Assembly (NCBI GenBank): GCA_944548615.1
Contig: OX155952.1
Span: 31,388,278-31,452,277, forward strand
Direction: 5' to 3'
Length of the DNA stretch: 64,000 nucleotides
From: Micropterix aruncella
Lineage: Eukaryota > Arthropoda > Insecta > Lepidoptera > Micropterigidae
The translations under genes and the position numbers were made by a program. This document shows, piece after piece, positions 11,655 to 23,232 of this stretch (its first letter is position 1; every line of letters starts with the position of its first letter). The notes beneath the pieces are model-generated. The model had not been told where the DNA came from. It worked only from the letters and a program-made list of their open reading frames with translations, and did no database searches.

Positions 11655-12720
11655 GTAGTGTCTGACGCCGCACATTGCATTTCTTTTAAAATGTGTGAAG
11701 TAACTGCTGGGAAACGCAAGGCTATTATTTCAATGCGGCAAAAGAGCATTTCAAATGTTACGCTTGCTAAGTGGTGTGGCTGCAGTGAGTCGACTTTTTC
11801 GCGCCTCATAAAGAGATTTAAGGCAGTAGACAGTGCATAAAAAGCCTAGAAGTGGTTGTCTAAGATTATCTTCGAAACGTAATGATGCTGCTTTGTCTGG
11901 ACTATGCCGAAAAATAGGTTTGCAAGATCTACTACACTTGCAAGAGAATGAAGTGAGTCGACTTCTGTCATTGCCAGTTCCATAACAGTTCGCAGGCGGC
12001 AGGGGGCTTCGTGAAACTGTATTCAAGTCACATATGTCTAGGAAAAAACAAGCTACGACCAAAGTATTCAAGGTTCAAGGTCAAGGTTCACAAAAATAAA
12101 AGTATTTCGAAATGGAGAGAAGTGAGCATGAGCCTAGGCTGCCTGGTTCGGACAACAAAGCACCCAGAAGCCAAATACTAGGGCTGCATGTCATACAAGT
12201 CAATTGGACGACTCCATGTTGTACAAGGAACTATGATCAGTGACCAGTATATTAATATGCTGAAGGATCGATTGCTTCCTAGTGCTCATGGTCTGTTTGC
12301 AAAGCAGAAAAGGTTATTTCAGCAAGACCTCGCACCCTGCATTGCATCGAGAAAGATAAGAAAAACATTAAAACTAAATTACATTTTATTAAATTAAACA
12401 TTAAATGTAATTTTTATTCGATGGAAAGCAATTTTAGTTTTTTTAAGGTTCAGGCTGAATTTTAAAAACATGGTATTAATATTCTCCTATGCCCAGGAAA
12501 CTCGCCAGATTTAAATCCTATTGAGAAATTATACACTATAATTGGCAGTAATTATAGACTATAATCCCGAAACAAAAAGAAATCTTCAGCAAACCACATT
12601 TAAACTTTGGTACAGTGAAATACCGAAAGCAGTGCAAAACCTTGTTGATTCTGCGCAGTGGCTGCTGTGATCAAAGCCAGAGGCCTTCCAACAACTTTAT
12701 AAACGCTTTTAGGTTAACTT
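11655..12720 (+). pseudogene. Tc1-like transposase relic, fuller copy
   Basis: The N-terminal helix-turn-helix region is readable at 11690-11840 ('KRKAIISMRQKSISNVTLAK', then 'WCGCSESTFSRLIKRF'). The middle of the DDE domain is at 12188-12360 ('GRLHVVQGTMISDQYINML', then 'LFQQDLAPC'). The 'LLCPGNSPDLNPIEKL' region is at about 12485-12530. Several stops and shifts break it, and an AT-rich insert of roughly 90 bp (about 12365-12455) separates the second and third catalytic regions. It lies in the 2.1-kb intron between exons 13465-13285 and 11208-10998, antisense to the gene. It is not closely similar to the 9973-10640 relic at the DNA level by eye. Confidence 0.82.
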
Positions 12721-13284
12721 GCACTAATTAATTATAGTTTCTGCACAGAAAAACTTGGGTAAATTCTAAATTGTTGGTTTATTTCATTTTCTGTTAGTGA
12801 GTGTTAGTCTGGCGTACATTTAGATTGTAATAGTTTTAGCAAAATAAAAGAAACTTGTATAGCGAACTAAAAGAAGAATAACAATAGTACCAGGATTGAA
12901 GGTCAAAAAATATCATTGTCAAGCTAGAAAAACATTTGTCAAGGTTGAATAAAATTAAATAATAATATGTAAATTGTGTTAGGTAACAGTAACCAGACAG
13001 CCTAAATAACGAGAACAATAAACTATGTAAACCGGACATGATTTTATACTCGTTGAATGATTTTTAAGTCAAGATGCTCTCAAGATACTAGAAAGTGCTC
13101 CAAGATGAAAATATATATAGACACGTATAAAGAGACACGGACAAAAAGAAAAAGGAAGGCAGTGCATAACAGTGCACGGACAAGGAAATCGGCAGACAAA
13201 AAGGCAATGTAGAACTGGATGCAGGGTAGTCTATAAAACTACAAAACATAAGAACAAGAAAAGACGAATAAGAAATTAAATTAC

Positions 13285-13465
13285 TTTTCATCCCAATCTT
13301 GCAGCATCTTTGGAGATTGTTGACTTGATGAATGTAGAGCTTTGTATACTCGTGTCCTCTCATCTGGTGATACGCTGTCATTCCTGAGGCGAGCGACTCC
13401 ATAAGGTTCCGATAGGACCATAACTCCATCTTTGGTGTGTGCGATAACTTCTCGTTTCGTTCTCT
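13285..13465 (-). CDS. egr: TNF-ligand (Eiger-like) gene, exon B
   Basis: This 181-nt exon has the acceptor 'ttttattttcccag' and the donor 'gaaaa|gtaatt'. It starts with two bases that complete the codon split after exon 14012-13670 (giving Glu) and ends in phase 2, matching exon 11208-10998. It encodes 'ERTKREVIAHTKDGVMVLSE', 'PYGVARLRNDSVSPDERTRV' and then a Ser/Gln-rich piece. The R-T-K-R at its start fits a furin-type site (inference). The intron upstream is only 204 bp. Confidence 0.75.
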
Positions 13466-13669
13466 CTGGGAAAATAAAAGTTAATATAAGTCCAATGAAC
13501 AATGATTCGTTTAATTTAAACGTTTACAGGTCAACTGATTAATTGATGTGAGTATTGAGGATGAAATTAATTAGATTAGCGAGAAATGACTCATCCCGTA
13601 AAACGTCTGTCGATTTCGAATTTAAAGATCGCATGTTAAAACAATTTCTATTGTAGACAATCGACATAC

Positions 13670-14012
13670 CTGCGTCGGTGATTGAATCATCTTTCATTAT
13701 TTTCAAAATCTTTCTCCGATTAATCATATCCTCATCGTCGGTATCCCCGTCGATGTCTATCCTTCCTTCCATAACATCGCCTAGGAGATCGTCACTGCCT
13801 TCGGGTAAGTCAAATCCTACTTTGATGCCTTTCTCTTCGTCATCATCTTGGTCCTCGTCATCGTACGCCCAATCGCCACTCTCGGCTATTAGGTCATCGT
13901 CATCCAGATCCTCTTCAGTCATGTCCATCGTGGGCGCATCGCCGTTGAGGAAAAAATCATTGTTTCCACTTGGACCATCGCCTGAGTCGTCATCGGTGGG
14001 ATCTGCGTATAT
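13670..14012 (-). CDS. egr: TNF-ligand (Eiger-like) gene, exon A: acidic region
   Basis: This 343-nt exon has the acceptor 'tacttttttttcag'-type sequence ending at 14013 and the donor 'gcag|gtatgt'. It starts in phase 0 and ends in phase 1. The 114 residues are extremely acidic, with clusters 'MTEEDLDDDDLIAE' and 'WAYDDEDQDDDEEKG', and then a more mixed piece 'NRRKILKIMKDDSITDA'. There is no membrane segment here, so the exon for the cytoplasmic tail and membrane anchor expected in a type II TNF ligand must lie upstream (above 14012). I could not identify it in the window. A Met codon at 13928 is internal to the exon and is not taken as the start, because the frame is open to the acceptor. 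Confidence 0.72.
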
Positions 14013-14015
14013 CTG

Positions 14016-14950
14016 AAAAAAAGTATTTTAAGTTATGATGCAGTGAAAGGATGCAAATTATTACAATTACAAAGATTGCTCATTTTCGACAAAAACGCAT
14101 CGACAAAAACGTCGATTTATTTGTTTATTCAAAGAAATATACTTACAGCATTTATAAAATTACAAAATAATACACAATAAAAAAAAACAATGATATTTCA
14201 TTTGTTTATCAACTCGTAAAAAAGTAAAACTAATAAATTAATGTCAAATTATATTTAAATAGGTAATAAAGGTGGCGTTGGTAATAATATAATAATAGGT
14301 AATAAAGCCCCGATTGGCCGATATCGGCCACAAATTGATTCAGCGTGACGGGCCCGTTTTAATTTTATTTTAATTTAATTTGTTTTATTTTATTATGTTT
14401 TATTATGTTAATATGTTTCATTTTAATTATGGGTACAGTGGTTTGACAGTAATTAAAGTTTTTGGTGAAACAGTGTCATAATTCATTATTTTTACTAATT
14501 TTTACAAAAATTTTTTGGGACATCAACTTGTCAATCGGCTGAGGGGCCGAGGCCTGAAGGGTTAAGATTGCTTTTTTACGTAGGCAACGAATGTCTTCTG
14601 CGGAAAATCTAATATGTTGATTGTGTTGAGCTCATTGTTGTATAGTCGCATTAATTAATTTAGGTAATAATCATTTCCGTAGTTATCCCGTAGTAATTAT
14701 AGGTACTCGTAAATAAATTGACACTCTCGAAGAACGACGCCAACAGGTTTATACGACATTTCTACGTATTTAATATTATATATAATTTAATTGACAGTCT
14801 ATACTACTACATAATATTAGTTGCTAACAAGTTGACAGTATATTCATGATTCCCATGTATATCCAATGACAGTATATCCATGATACAAATCATGAATAGA
14901 ACTGTCAATTTGTTTGTCGTGATGTTATCCTGAAACTAATGTTCTGGAGT
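14016..14950. other. AT-rich DNA, probably intronic
   Basis: No exon recognised. The stretch is probably the intron 5' of the acidic exon of the TNF-ligand gene. A short GC-richer piece near 14315-14355 and one near 14530-14570 are unexplained. Confidence 0.45.
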
Positions 14951-14954
14951 AGTA

Positions 14955-15183
14955 GGGTAAGTAGAGTAGGTTGGTAATTCGGTGATATCGGTAATACCGT
15001 GATATTCTGTTTGAAGTGGTTCTTTTATATTACCCCGCGAGACCGCGGCGTTTGTGATTAGGCTCGTTGCAATCGAATGAGAAAGGACGAATGCAACAAG
15101 TCTAATCACAAACGCCGCGGTCTCGCGGGGTAATATATAGAACTATTTCAAACAAATTATCACTGAATTACTAACCTTTACCC
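14955..15183. mobile_element. Palindromic MITE with TA target duplication
   Basis: The whole 229-bp element is a long inverted repeat beginning 'gggtaa' and ending 'ttaccc', flanked by TA (14953-14954 and 15184-15185). The inner arms (about 15030-15060 and 15102-15134) are nearly perfect and GC-rich ('ccccgcgagaccgcggcg'), with only about 40 bp between them. There is no ORF. TA duplications fit mobilisation by a Tc1/mariner-type transposase (inference). Confidence 0.85.
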
Positions 15184-15185
15184 TA

Positions 15186-16350
15186 TAGACCGTCAATTAA
15201 ATTATTTGTAATCTTAAATAGAAATGACCTACAAGTTGGCGTGGTTCTTCAAGAAGTCAATTTATAATAGTTTTTTTTTACGGTACGAGTCAAAAACAAG
15301 ATAATCACGGAAATCTAAATAACTTAGCATATTCAGTGAAATAGGTCTATAGTTTTGACATGAGAGTATTAGATTAGATATATAGAGAGGATAGAAATAG
15401 GTCTATAATTTTCTATGGCATTGTTAAAACCACTCTTGTAAGCAGGGACTTCGAATGACATACATCTCTAATTGGGTAGCGGTAAATGATAAATAGTGGC
15501 ATTGCTGTGATTTCGTACACCGAATCATAAAGTATAGGAAGGCACCATCTCTACCTGCTCCTTTGTTAATGTCAAGTTTTAAGATTTATTTCGACCAACT
15601 CCTTTGTAATATATATATGGCTGAAATTACATGTAGAAATAATCTTAAATGAATTGGATGTAGTCGGTTGATCTAAATCGACCGGCTTTATGTGTGTGAT
15701 CAAAGCATTCTTTGGGAAACCATTATTTTTATAAAAATATATGCAATAGAGTAGTCAATTATGAGACCTTGAAATATTTTTTCTGATAAAAATGAGATAT
15801 CCTTTGGCGCGCCGGTGCTAAGAGATATCGGACATAGTTTGAAAGTGAGATAATTAAAGTTAAAATAGTTATAAATTATAGATAAATAGATAAATACATA
15901 GAAATTCTTAATTGCACAAAACAAAACATACAACAAGCGGACTTACTGCTTAAATTGCAAACTCTCACACCTAGCATTTGCAGAAGTAAAAGAATTAAGG
16001 TGCCTTATAGAGTAAAATAAACAACAAATTTATTACTTTTTATAAAATATACAAACAAAAATGACAATTAAAAAAAATGATGTAGTGAATATCTGCTAGA
16101 AGACAGGAGAGGATGAGATAAAACTTATATTTGGAATTTAGGGACATGAAATTCTCTTTCAGAAACAAAAGTAGAAACCGTTGCTGAGATTCTAATATTG
16201 TACAGATGAATTTATATTATATTATTATATTAACATAATTTAAAACGAACGTAGATGCATTTTTTCTTTTTAAAGTTTTGATATCCTTGAGACGTGATCC
16301 TCACCATATGTAAGATTTATCCAGAAAGACAAAAGAAGAAAAAAAAAAGT
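15186..16350. other. AT-rich DNA, nothing recognised
   Basis: No exon, RNA gene or repeat boundary was identified. Confidence 0.45.
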
Positions 16351-16448
16351 TCGATTGCTGAAATCAAAGACTATCGCGGTTTATTGACATTATAAATAAG
16401 ATAAACACGAATGTACAGAGGGTAATTAACAAGTTTGTAACACCCGAA

Positions 16449-16522
16449 ATTTCGGCGATGTTGCAACCGCCGTTGTCCAGGGTAGACTACCCGGGACAAC
16501 GGTGGTTGCAACATCGCCGAAA
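16449..16522. mobile_element. Hairpin core of a foldback MITE ('CGGCGATGTTGCAACC' family)
   Basis: The arms 16449-16478 and 16493-16522 are almost perfect reverse complements around a short loop. The same arm is found at 18001-18030 (one arm only) and both arms at 28131-28216. Sequence near 16370 ('gactatcgcggtttattgac') is also shared with about 17965 and, reversed, near 28270, so the element extends beyond the hairpin. There is no ORF. Confidence 0.75.
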
Positions 16523-16559
16523 CATCAAATTAGTTTTTAATTTATTTATAATTTCGGTC

Positions 16560-17409
16560 GTTGTTGAAGTAAGTAAATAAAATTATGAATATACCTGAAA
16601 TAATGACATAGTGTGTACCTACAAACTATGATATTCGATTCTTCTTTAACGAAGCGAAACACCCACGGCATGGTACCTATTGTGAGTCCATATACGAAAA
16701 TGCAATCAAATCCGCGTTGCTGTTCGCCGCCGCCAAGGGAATTGGTGATTCGAGCAATGTCAAGAGTACCGCGGCAGTACAGGCAGTAATTGCTTTTCTG
16801 CGTTATACAGGTCACGTGTTATTTATTGCGAGCCGTGATTATTTTATTGTGCAAACAAGATCCCGTACATTGCGGACTGCGGTTGCGGCGCAAAGTAGCA
16901 GTTAAATTAGTTTATGCAATTAAGTTTCTATTAAAAATTGGAACAAAAGGCTTTAAAACAAATTAAATGTATAATCTAACAGCATTGATTATATAACTAT
17001 GGTATTATATTGCTCAACTCCTTAGTGCAACATGGCAACCCTTCTCAAATGGAGAAATGCAAGTGACACTGATAGCATTGAAGGCCAAACTATTAGAAAT
17101 TTATTTTGCCATCTATAATAGCACTGATAACACTTAGCAACAATTTGTAACACAATCTCTGTTGATTTAGAATTTTGAGCTACTTTAGACCTAAATAGAC
17201 ATGCTGATTTCAAAACCGCAGCTTAGTTTTCTTCTAACACGTGAAGTTTTTTTTCTACACCTTATGTGAATGTGACTTTGAGACAAAGAAAAAGCATCCG
17301 GTAGCTTAAAAAGTTGACGTGTTACAAAAAAACTGTTTTTTTTTTAATAAGAGGCGAAAAGTTAGTCAAAAACAAGTGACAGATTTAAGATAACGAAATT
17401 GCTATCCCT
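16560..17409. other. DNA without a recognised gene
   Basis: Stretch 16640-16900 has a higher GC content, and its open frames on both strands lack any recognised motif or good splice signals, so I do not call an exon. Confidence 0.4.
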
Positions 17410-17940
17410 TGGTGTAGTGTAATAATGTTTTTTTATAAAGGGCTGATTTTATGAAGACTAATCAACCCAATAATTTAACCAATGAAAACAATAATAACGT
17501 TGAATTGTTAGTGCCACATATTTCATTTCTTTATATATGATGGTTACATCCCAGAAATAATACGAAGAGATGGAATGCCATCTATTAGTCTATCTGAACC
17601 TTAAATTGCTTAATTATTACGTATACTAAATTGAAGATAGTATACCAAATTAAATATTGTTATCTTTATATAAATAATATTAAAGAAATAAGAGCCAAAA
17701 TTTAAAAATTCGATTGTAATTATTTTTTAATTTTATACCTCATAGGCATGTAAAAAGCACCATCTACAGTGCGCCGCCATACTGTTATACCACGAAAGTC
17801 ACTATATTAAATATAAACATAATAATGAAGATTAATCTTAGGTAAAATAAGAACGTACATAATAATGGAGATAATTATTAGAGTGCCCTCTACACGTTGC
17901 GTTTTGTAGTAAAATCTAGTTGCCAAATTGAAGTACGATG
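17410..17940 (-). mobile_element. MITE of the 'GTTTTGGCA' family
   Basis: This is the reverse-orientation relative of 31737-32352 and a same-orientation relative of 1-265. Its right end, 'aaaatctagttgccaaattg', corresponds to the left terminal block of the 31737 copy. No ORF. The boundaries are approximate. Confidence 0.55.
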
Positions 17941-17959
17941 TTGATCGATCTAATATGAA

Positions 17960-18040
17960 ATAAAATACTATCGCGGTTGTTTAACATTATAAAATAAGTT
18001 TCAGCGATGTTGCAACCGCCGTTGTTTAGGTTGACTTTGA
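17960..18040. mobile_element. Half copy of the 'CGGCGATGTTGCAACC' MITE
   Basis: It contains 'actatcgcggttgtttaaca' and, at 18001-18030, one hairpin arm, but the opposite arm is missing. It looks like a truncated copy of the element at 16449-16522. Confidence 0.6.
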
Positions 18041-19070
18041 AATGCTATCCGTTGTCCTCTGCTGACTTTTTATATTGCGCCGTTTACACAACATTCCAGG
18101 GGTTCATATATCGAAGCAACATTCACTGAATCACATTTCGCGTTTTTGTATTCGACGATCGACATTGAGGACATTCTACTACGAGGATTTTCTACTACTA
18201 CGAGGACATTTTACTACGGCATTGTGGAAATTCTACTACGGCATTGAGAACATTCTACTTTGGAGTTCTTTTTATTTCTGTGGCTTACCGAATCATGTGG
18301 GGGAAATAGAATTATTATTTCGATAGCACAATAGGGTTTTGAAACTGCATCCAGTGGTTCGTTCCGCTATCCGAGTTGTGTTTGCAGTTCGCCGATTTTC
18401 CTCGCTGAATATTTTGTGTGCCATCAGTTGGGTTGCTGCAATGTGGGTCGCTTTGTTCGTCGAACGTCAGTTAACACACAGCTGCATTAGATTTTATACA
18501 CACCCCGGGTTTACAATGGTATTACATCCTTGATAGGCCTCAGTGATCGAGCTATATTTTGGTTCGGTGTAACGATCGTTTTATATCGAATTTGTCTAGC
18601 ACTTATTCCATCTGGCATGCTGTTGACGTACATAAGAAAGTTCCAGATCTGCAAGGTTTCTGAATTTCATGTGTATTGGATCGTTTGGGTTTGTTATGAT
18701 ATTGCCATTATTCATTATTCGTAAAGGCATTATGATATATTCCATTTTCTGCGGAAAACCTGCAGCCTACCCGGACAACGACAAGGCCGGGTGCCACCTA
18801 TTTCCAGCGGTAAAATCCAATTTTATTTTTCTACAATGTATGTTTCAACAAATTATAGGATTGTGGCTATATATGACCGTGGTAAGAACTACCTACCACA
18901 TTGTACACCATATGTATGACCGTGGTAAAACTAGTCATGACCGTGGTATGAACTACCTACCACATTTAAAACTATCAGGAACATAGTCAATGTGACGACG
19001 AATAACGACAAATACACTACCTACTAGCACCAATGCTCCTCAACTTATTTTACTTAGGTCGTGTTATATT
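18041..19070. other. DNA without a recognised gene; short repeated motif
   Basis: At 18873-18966 the motif 'atgaccgtggta' occurs three times, with 'aactacctaccaca' following two of them, a small local duplication. Around 18175-18265 'ttctactacg' is repeated. No coding sequence was recognised. Confidence 0.5.
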
Positions 19071-19078
19071 GTTTAGAG

Positions 19079-19467
19079 CAGTGTTTTTCGACCAGTGAGT
19101 CGCGACCCCCTGGGAGGTCGCGAAGAGACTCCCGGGGGGTCGCAGACTATCTAAAAAAAGAAATAGAAAACATTACAAAATCTGTATTATATCATATGCA
19201 AACATTTACACCTTCAGAAGAGAAACCTATTTCTTATACTAAACATTATGTTGATCTAAAATAAAAAGAGGTAGGTGTAGCTTCTAAAGTGAAAAACAGT
19301 GAAAAATAATGGGTTTTCGCCATTGTTTTTACAAAAAAAATGAATGCTTACCTTAGGGGGGGGGGTCAAGAGAACTAAGATACACTCTAAGTAGGGGTCG
19401 CGTAAGAGTTTTATTTATTTTTTACAAAAAAGGGGATCGCGTTCTAAAAAAAGGTTGAAAAACACTG
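19079..19467. mobile_element. hAT-type MITE with 8-bp target duplication
   Basis: A 389-bp element with terminal inverted repeats 'cagtgtttttcgacc' and 'ggttgaaaaacactg', flanked by the exact 8-bp repeat 'gtttagag' (19071-19078 and 19468-19475). Both the TIR type and the 8-bp duplication are typical of hAT transposons. It has no transposase. It contains a 9-base G run near 19360 and inner blocks 'gtcgcga' and 'ggggtcgc' close to both ends. Confidence 0.9.
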
Positions 19468-19475
19468 GTTTAGAG

Positions 19476-21230
19476 TATGGACATAATAATAAATACTTAA
19501 AATGTACCGTCTTCGAATGCATAATCATAACCGATGTAATTAGATGTCGTTAAAGACGTTTTTAATAACGTGCCGTGGTTGAAATGCTAGGAATGAGACA
19601 TCTGTGAAAATGATTACCCACGGCATCTATGGAATTTAGTAAAACGCGCTTGGGTGACATCGACTTCACGCTACTGGATAACGAGCTCCAGGGTTTAAGG
19701 TCTAGTACTTGGCATTATTATTATCATTACCTACCAGCAAACCACGTCCGTGAAGTTGGCCGGCCCAAATAAAAATATGACTCTTCTTCTAAGCATGCTC
19801 GTCGTTCAGGACAAAATTGATTGAGTGCTTGTGGAAAAGGTTGATAAAAATGCTAAATATCTTGAACAAATTGATAGAACAGAAAGCGTACCAAAATGTC
19901 ACTCTTCACTAAAAACAGATCTCATGAAATAAAAGCAACGCTCAAGCTGCTCACGATCTATATAATACACACAACACAACATCAAAGCGGTAAAAAGAAT
20001 AGGGTGAAGGGAGGAATGGGAGTAGGGGTATAGTAGATATGTTTAAGTCGAAAGATAGTGTGGTTTCAGATACTTTTTATTCACTGCCACTGACGAGTAG
20101 GTATTCTAACGCTAGACTGGACCATATTCTAGAGTCTATGCATAGTTTATCGAGAGCCTATACGCAGTTCATCAAAAGATAAAAACAAACAAAAACAAAA
20201 TTTACTTATCTACTAACTCCATACTTGGTAAATTATACCTACAGCTTTGCATATTTTCTTGTTGAACGAGTTCGAGTTACGGCGAGGAGCGTTGTAACGA
20301 AATAGCGAGAACGCTTTTCATCGCGGTCTTAATCAATTGAAGCCAGTGAAACGAAAATTTCCCCTATATATAGATATACCGGAGCCAGCTCACAAGGCCG
20401 CAAATTAAAGAGGAGAGCCAGGATGTGCCAGCTTCGGTGCTCGCGAATTCATAGCCATTGAAGTTCGACTAGGAAAGACAAGAATGAACTTTCCTAATGC
20501 AAGAATTAAAATTAAGCACTTTAAAAATGCGCTGGTATACTGTGTTAATAGTCAATAAGTACAGTCAGAGAAGAACACGTAAATTGCAATAAAAGAGCTT
20601 TTTTTCAATTGTCTAAGACATGGCTATAGGCCGGCTTTGTGTGGAGAAAAACCATTAAAAAGGGTAATGGATAGCTACAAATTAAAAACTATATGTGAGA
20701 AAATAAAGCTAAAATTTTGCCTGTAAATAATGAAGGAGAAACAACCTCACAGAGAAGGAAGTGCTCACAATAAAATATTGACAAAAGATGCAACGGTCGC
20801 TTAAAAGGAGGGTAATATATTTGGAACTTTTAACCCTGGACCGTGGGACATACATGCCCCAAGTTCAAAAATCATTTTATAAATTATCGAATTAGAATAA
20901 TTTATAAATTATATTTTTTCCACTTTTTGAGACATCAGAAACTTAATATTAATAAAAAAACAATGATTCAAAATGTACCGTATTTCTTTAAAAATATCGC
21001 AAATGGCCAACGAACTCTGGTGATTTTAAATAAATAAGTAAACAAAGTATTTACTGCGGGTTTTTCTTATTTCAGTATGTTTTTTAGTACGTATAATTTC
21101 TGAGTTAAATAATAAAATAATCAAATTTTGGAAAAACTTATAACTTTGCATCTTTATGTACCGCAGAGACACATGCCCCATTAATTTATACAAAATCTAT
21201 TTAACTAATTTTCACAAAACTTGACATACA
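19476..21230. other. DNA without a recognised gene
   Basis: No exon recognised. A TATA-like block 'ccctatatatagatata' at about 20364-20380 precedes only a very short ORF. At 20828 a 'ttaaccctgg' block begins an AT-rich repeat-like stretch with the motif 'catgcccca' near 20850 and again near 21170; a piggyBac-type MITE is possible but its other end is not clear. Confidence 0.4.
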
Positions 21231-21232
21231 CA

Positions 21233-21509
21233 CGGTGGCATAGTAGTTAGGTCGCCTGATCTTACATTGTAAGGTCCCGGGTTCGACTCCCGGCTGGGTC
21301 ACCATTTTCCGTTGGGATCAAATTAACGGAATTGCAGTTTCAATTCTGTCGATCGAATGCAATAACAAGACACACACTTACAGACATCTTACACGCATAC
21401 ATATATATAACACGTCATAGTAGGGTTGGTTGTAAGAGATTGTCATATGACAATAAACCCGCCCATTGTGACATTTTCACAATAAAGAGTATAAACAAAC
21501 AAACAAACA
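21233..21509 (+). mobile_element. tRNA-derived SINE, full copy
   Basis: The head 'ggtggcatagtagttagg' and 'gggttcgactcccgg' are the A- and B-box parts of a tRNA-like promoter for RNA polymerase III. A unique body follows ('ttctgtcgatcgaatgcaat'), then a short hairpin near the end and a tail of (aaac)n. Relatives lie at 35133, 50165, 54417 (-), 55301 and 62109 (-). The anticodon arm does not form a proper 7-base loop, so this is not a tRNA gene. Confidence 0.88.
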
Positions 21510-22205
21510 TGCTATTTAACAGTTTTATGTAACAAAATTTTCCATTCTCTACCGAAAAAGTTATGGTTTTTAAAGTGTTAAAGGCATTCAAATATAATAC
21601 AAAAGGCTAAATATATCCGGCTTTCTGCTTGATACATAATGGATATGAATATCACATAACTAATCAAATTCAGACTATTGAAAAATTAACAGTACTGTAC
21701 AGTATTTTGAGTCATTAAGCGTATGTAAGCTTTTCAAAAAGAATGATATTGATTATAAGACAATTAAGGTAAATGATATGATGTCATGATGAATACGTAT
21801 AAGTATGTAAATGTTAATACAGGATAAACAATAAAGAAGAAGTAACGATAAGGACGAGGTGAAGGTGGATTAGTCAATGAATTGAATTAATTAGAATCAT
21901 ATTGTCAGTGGATTAAGCCAGAGTAGATGTATTGTTCCATAAGGCGGTAGTGCGGAGGGCAATTATTGTTTGGTAGGTTTAACAACCGCCAATAGGAAAC
22001 GATATGTGTAAAGACCACGCCGTTAGAGGCCTTTACCATCGGGAGCCTCAAGAGGTATAATACCTGCCGCAGGGCACGCAGCCCTGCGACGACATACCAA
22101 GAAAGCCGGATCAATGGGCTTAGCTCACGTAAAGCCCCGTTAAAGGGCAGAGGTCATCGAAGACGTCACGGGTCTTAGTCAAGGCTCGTCGACCGAATCA
22201 CAGAT
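21510..22205. other. GC-rich repeat of unknown type, host of a retroposon
   Basis: From about 21900 the sequence becomes GC-rich and repeat-like. It seems to resume at 22844-22920 after the retroposon, with only the 12-bp duplication in between. No ORF with a recognisable motif. It may be another retroelement fragment. Confidence 0.45.
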
Positions 22206-22217
22206 AATATATACTCC

Positions 22218-22831
22218 AGACAAAATAGAGTTGTCAACTACAACGGGCGAACCCGTCACCTCAGGAAGTCTTCAAGATTGGTCGTTCTATCTCCCGTGTG
22301 ACGCAGAAGACGACAAAACAGTCCACCGTCAAGTTCCGCCACATGCCCGTAAGAGGCCAACGCCTTAACCGCGAGATAGCCAGGTGTGTTACCCAGCGGG
22401 CTTACACTCACGCCCTTACTTCTAATTACGACCAGATTACTCCGGTCTCTCGATTGGTTGCGAGTTCGAGGTCGCTTGCGCGGTCCTCTCCCTTACGAAG
22501 CGGTGAAACGGTGTATACCGAATCTATCTATTCACCCAGGATCGGGTAGCTGATGGTCGTTTCAAGAGCAGTCGCCGTAAGGTCCGCAACCACCCCCGCT
22601 CTATAGGAAACAGTACTGCTTCCAGACTCCCCCGACTGTTAGTCAGAGTGCACAATCGATTGGCTTACGCCGCACGGTGCGCAGACCGTCCAGGAGCGCC
22701 AGAAGGTTGATTCCTAGGGGAAACTAGCCCTAAGGCCAGAGTTCTACCCGGGCTCGCACTTCATGCGTGGAGGCCGCCGGATGGGTGTTGACCCGTGAGT
22801 GTGACCAACTCAGCAAGGGGCCATTAGCTCC
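22218..22831 (+). mobile_element. Noncoding retroposon, subfamily A, copy 2
   Basis: A 614-bp relative of 2413-3071 with long identical stretches, flanked by the 12-bp direct repeat 'aatatatactcc' (22206-22217 and 22832-22843). The first bases ('agacaaaa') before the shared 'tagagttgtcaac' are not shared with the other copies. The element ends at 'ccattagctcc', immediately before the duplication. Two internal segments present in copy 1 are deleted here, including one near 22528. Confidence 0.82.
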
Positions 22832-22843
22832 AATATATACTCC

Positions 22844-23230
22844 GACGCATGGAGTCCAGTCGAGAAGACGTCGACCCACAATCCTCTCTTGTGAACGGCC
22901 AAGGCGTTAGTCTTCTATAGTAAGGCGTTAGTGTTCTTGTACCTGGCTTTAAAACCAAATACCGGCGCAATTCTTATTTTATAAGGGTATGCGAAACTTT
23001 CAACACCCTGAATGCTGACATTGATATTGACCCCTTTTTTACGAATATAGATACTATAAGGAAGCAGGTTGTAGGGCGATTTTGTGATGTCAATATGTTT
23101 TCTACTGTGCAATTTAGTATCTTCTTGTTTAATATCTTCTTTATGCTTAATACCAGTTTTAAATTCACGTTATTATTATTGTCATTATCAGTGGTTACTT
23201 GTAAATGGCTCTAAGCTTCCTATTTTTGTT
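22844..23230. other. Repeat-like DNA, nothing coding supported
   Basis: The first part continues the host repeat of the retroposon. From about 22920, minus-strand frames are open for some distance but show no motif that I can name. Confidence 0.4.
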
Positions 23231-23232
23231 CA

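Noticed and set aside
13678..14016. Ser-rich plus-strand frame of 112 codons
   Set aside because: It is the antisense of the acidic exon; Asp/Glu codons read backwards give Ser-rich frames.
16546..16905. Possible exon on either strand
   Set aside because: No matched splice sites, no transmembrane segment as expected for the missing TNF-ligand exon, and no recognised motif.
20828..21580. Possible piggyBac-type MITE starting 'ttaaccctgg'
   Set aside because: The matching right end is not convincing, and the interval includes a separate SINE.
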